Position numbers and translations under genes: made by a program | Notes under the pieces: model-generated | The model's input: only the letters and a program-made list of their open reading frames with translations | What the model was told of the DNA's origin: nothing | The model's database searches: none | Shown here: positions 5,471 to 5,916 of the stretch, one piece after another | Layout: each line of letters opens with the position of its first letter | How positions within the stretch are numbered: the stretch's first letter is position 1 | From: Burkholderiales bacterium | GTDB lineage: Bacteria > Pseudomonadota > Gammaproteobacteria > Burkholderiales > Burkholderiaceae_D | Direction: 5' to 3' | DNA: 5,916 bases | Assembly (NCBI GenBank): GCA_005800405.1 | Contig: SYFN01000279.1 | Span: 1 to 5,916 of the forward strand

Positions 5471-5554
5471 CTTTTTAAAAAGGGCCGGGCACACGGCTGT
5501 GAGGCGGGTAGAATAATAAAACGAGGCATTTCCACAGTGCCGATTTGTAGAAAA

Positions 5555-5572
5555 CTAATGAGAAATCATTGG
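5555..5572 (+). other. Small hairpin with a GAAA loop in the leader of the iorA-like gene
   Basis: AATGA (5557-5561) pairs with TCATT (5566-5570) around a GAAA tetraloop. The stem extends by a T-G wobble and a C-G pair to 5555 and 5572. It lies about 40 bases before the ATG, clear of the ribosome-binding site. A role in transcript stability is possible; the stem is short. Confidence 0.3.
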
Positions 5573-5597
5573 CTTAACGTGCAGTGAAACCAAGAAA

Positions 5598-5603
5598 GAG
5601 GAG
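5598..5603 (+). promoter_or_regulatory. Ribosome-binding site of the iorA-like gene
   Basis: GAGGAG sits eight bases before ATG 5612 and supports that start. Confidence 0.65.
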
Positions 5604-5611
5604 AGTTAAAC

Positions 5612-5916
5612 ATGGCAATCAGTTTTAATCTGAACGGCTCGACGGTTTCCGTCCAGGCCGAGCCGGACACCCCACTCCTGTGGGTGATCCGCGATGAAGT
5701 CGGTCTGACCGGCACCAAATTCGGATGTGGCGCAGCGCTTTGCGGCTCATGTACTGTGCATCTGGACGGGGTTGCGGTCCGTTCATGCCAGACCCCAGTG
5801 TCCAGCGTTTCGGGCAAGAAGGTGTCAACAGTTGAATCGCTCTCCGACAACAATTCGCACCCGCTGCAGAAAGCCTGGATCAAGCATCAGGTGCCCCAGT
5901 GCGGTTACTGCCAGTC
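5612..5916 (+). CDS. [2Fe-2S] subunit of a xanthine-dehydrogenase-family molybdenum hydroxylase (IorA-type; right end missing)
   Basis: This is the small iron-sulfur subunit of a molybdenum hydroxylase, passing electrons between the Mo subunit and an acceptor. The visible 101 residues start [14 protein letters not shown], a ferredoxin-like beta-grasp fold. [20 protein letters not shown] (21-40) is typical of isoquinoline 1-oxidoreductase alpha and related aldehyde oxidoreductase small subunits. Cys39, Cys44, Cys47 and Cys59 give the CX4CX2CX11C set for the first cluster. Cys97 and Cys100 in QCGYCQ begin the second cluster's set; its remaining cysteines would lie beyond the window. The family is usually about 150-160 residues. 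No signal peptide is present, as expected for a subunit folded in the cytoplasm. The Mo-binding large subunit should follow. The substrate cannot be told from this subunit; IorA is only the closest family pattern I recognise, so no symbol is given. Confidence 0.92.
   Translation, partial: MAISFNLNGSTVSVQAEPDTPLLWVIRDEVGLTGTKFGCGAALCGSCTVHLDGVAVRSCQTPVSSVSGKKVSTVESLSDNNSHPLQKAWIKHQVPQCGYCQ

Noticed and set aside
5484..5500. Intrinsic terminator at the GGGCCGGGCACACGGC stretch
   Set aside because: The stem is only four pairs (GCCG/CGGC) and no T-run follows on either strand.
1..5916. Insertion sequence, CRISPR array, tRNA or phage signature
   Set aside because: I found no transposase motif, terminal repeats, regularly spaced repeats or tRNA-like cloverleaf.

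Overview
The window is a sulfur-oxidation (sox/fcc) locus, most likely from a chemolithotrophic or mixotrophic proteobacterium. GC is moderately high, and gene content and protein style suggest Betaproteobacteria, though the class is an inference from general resemblance. Every sulfur gene with a recognisable family has an export signal or an exported partner, so the chemistry is periplasmic.

Layout. On the minus strand (1-916) lies a two-gene flavocytochrome c sulfide dehydrogenase operon: fccA, a monoheme cytochrome c, followed by fccB, the FAD subunit, cut by the left edge. A roughly 210-base divergent intergenic region (917-1128) carries an extended -10 promoter candidate for the plus strand. 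The plus-strand genes are a small secreted Adhesin_E-like protein (1129-1521), soxC (1536-2894), soxD (2878-3618), a 233-base gap without a gene, soxY (3852-4388) and soxZ (4404-4718). After soxZ there are about 900 bases with no recognisable complete gene. They hold one weak 82-codon frame, an open frame lacking a credible start, an AT-rich stretch with a perfect 10+10 inverted repeat, a good sigma70-type promoter candidate, a tiny 18-codon upstream frame and a small hairpin. At 5612 begins an IorA-type [2Fe-2S] subunit of a xanthine-dehydrogenase-family molybdenum hydroxylase, cut by the right edge.

How the genes work together. FccAB oxidises sulfide and passes electrons to its cytochrome. 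SoxYZ carries sulfur intermediates on the C-terminal cysteine of SoxY. SoxCD, a Mo-cofactor dehydrogenase plus cytochrome c, oxidises the bound sulfane sulfur by six electrons in the Kelly-Friedrich pathway. SoxA, SoxX and SoxB, needed to load thiosulfate and release sulfate, are not in this window. The downstream molybdenum hydroxylase appears to be a separate transcription unit.

I see no mobile element, CRISPR array, tRNA or rRNA, and nothing that clearly amounts to a new system. The best leads are the altered SoxY C-terminus (GGCLG instead of GGCGG), the altered SoxZ HxMExG-type motif, the Adhesin_E-like gene leading the sox operon, and the decayed-looking interval where soxAXB would often follow.
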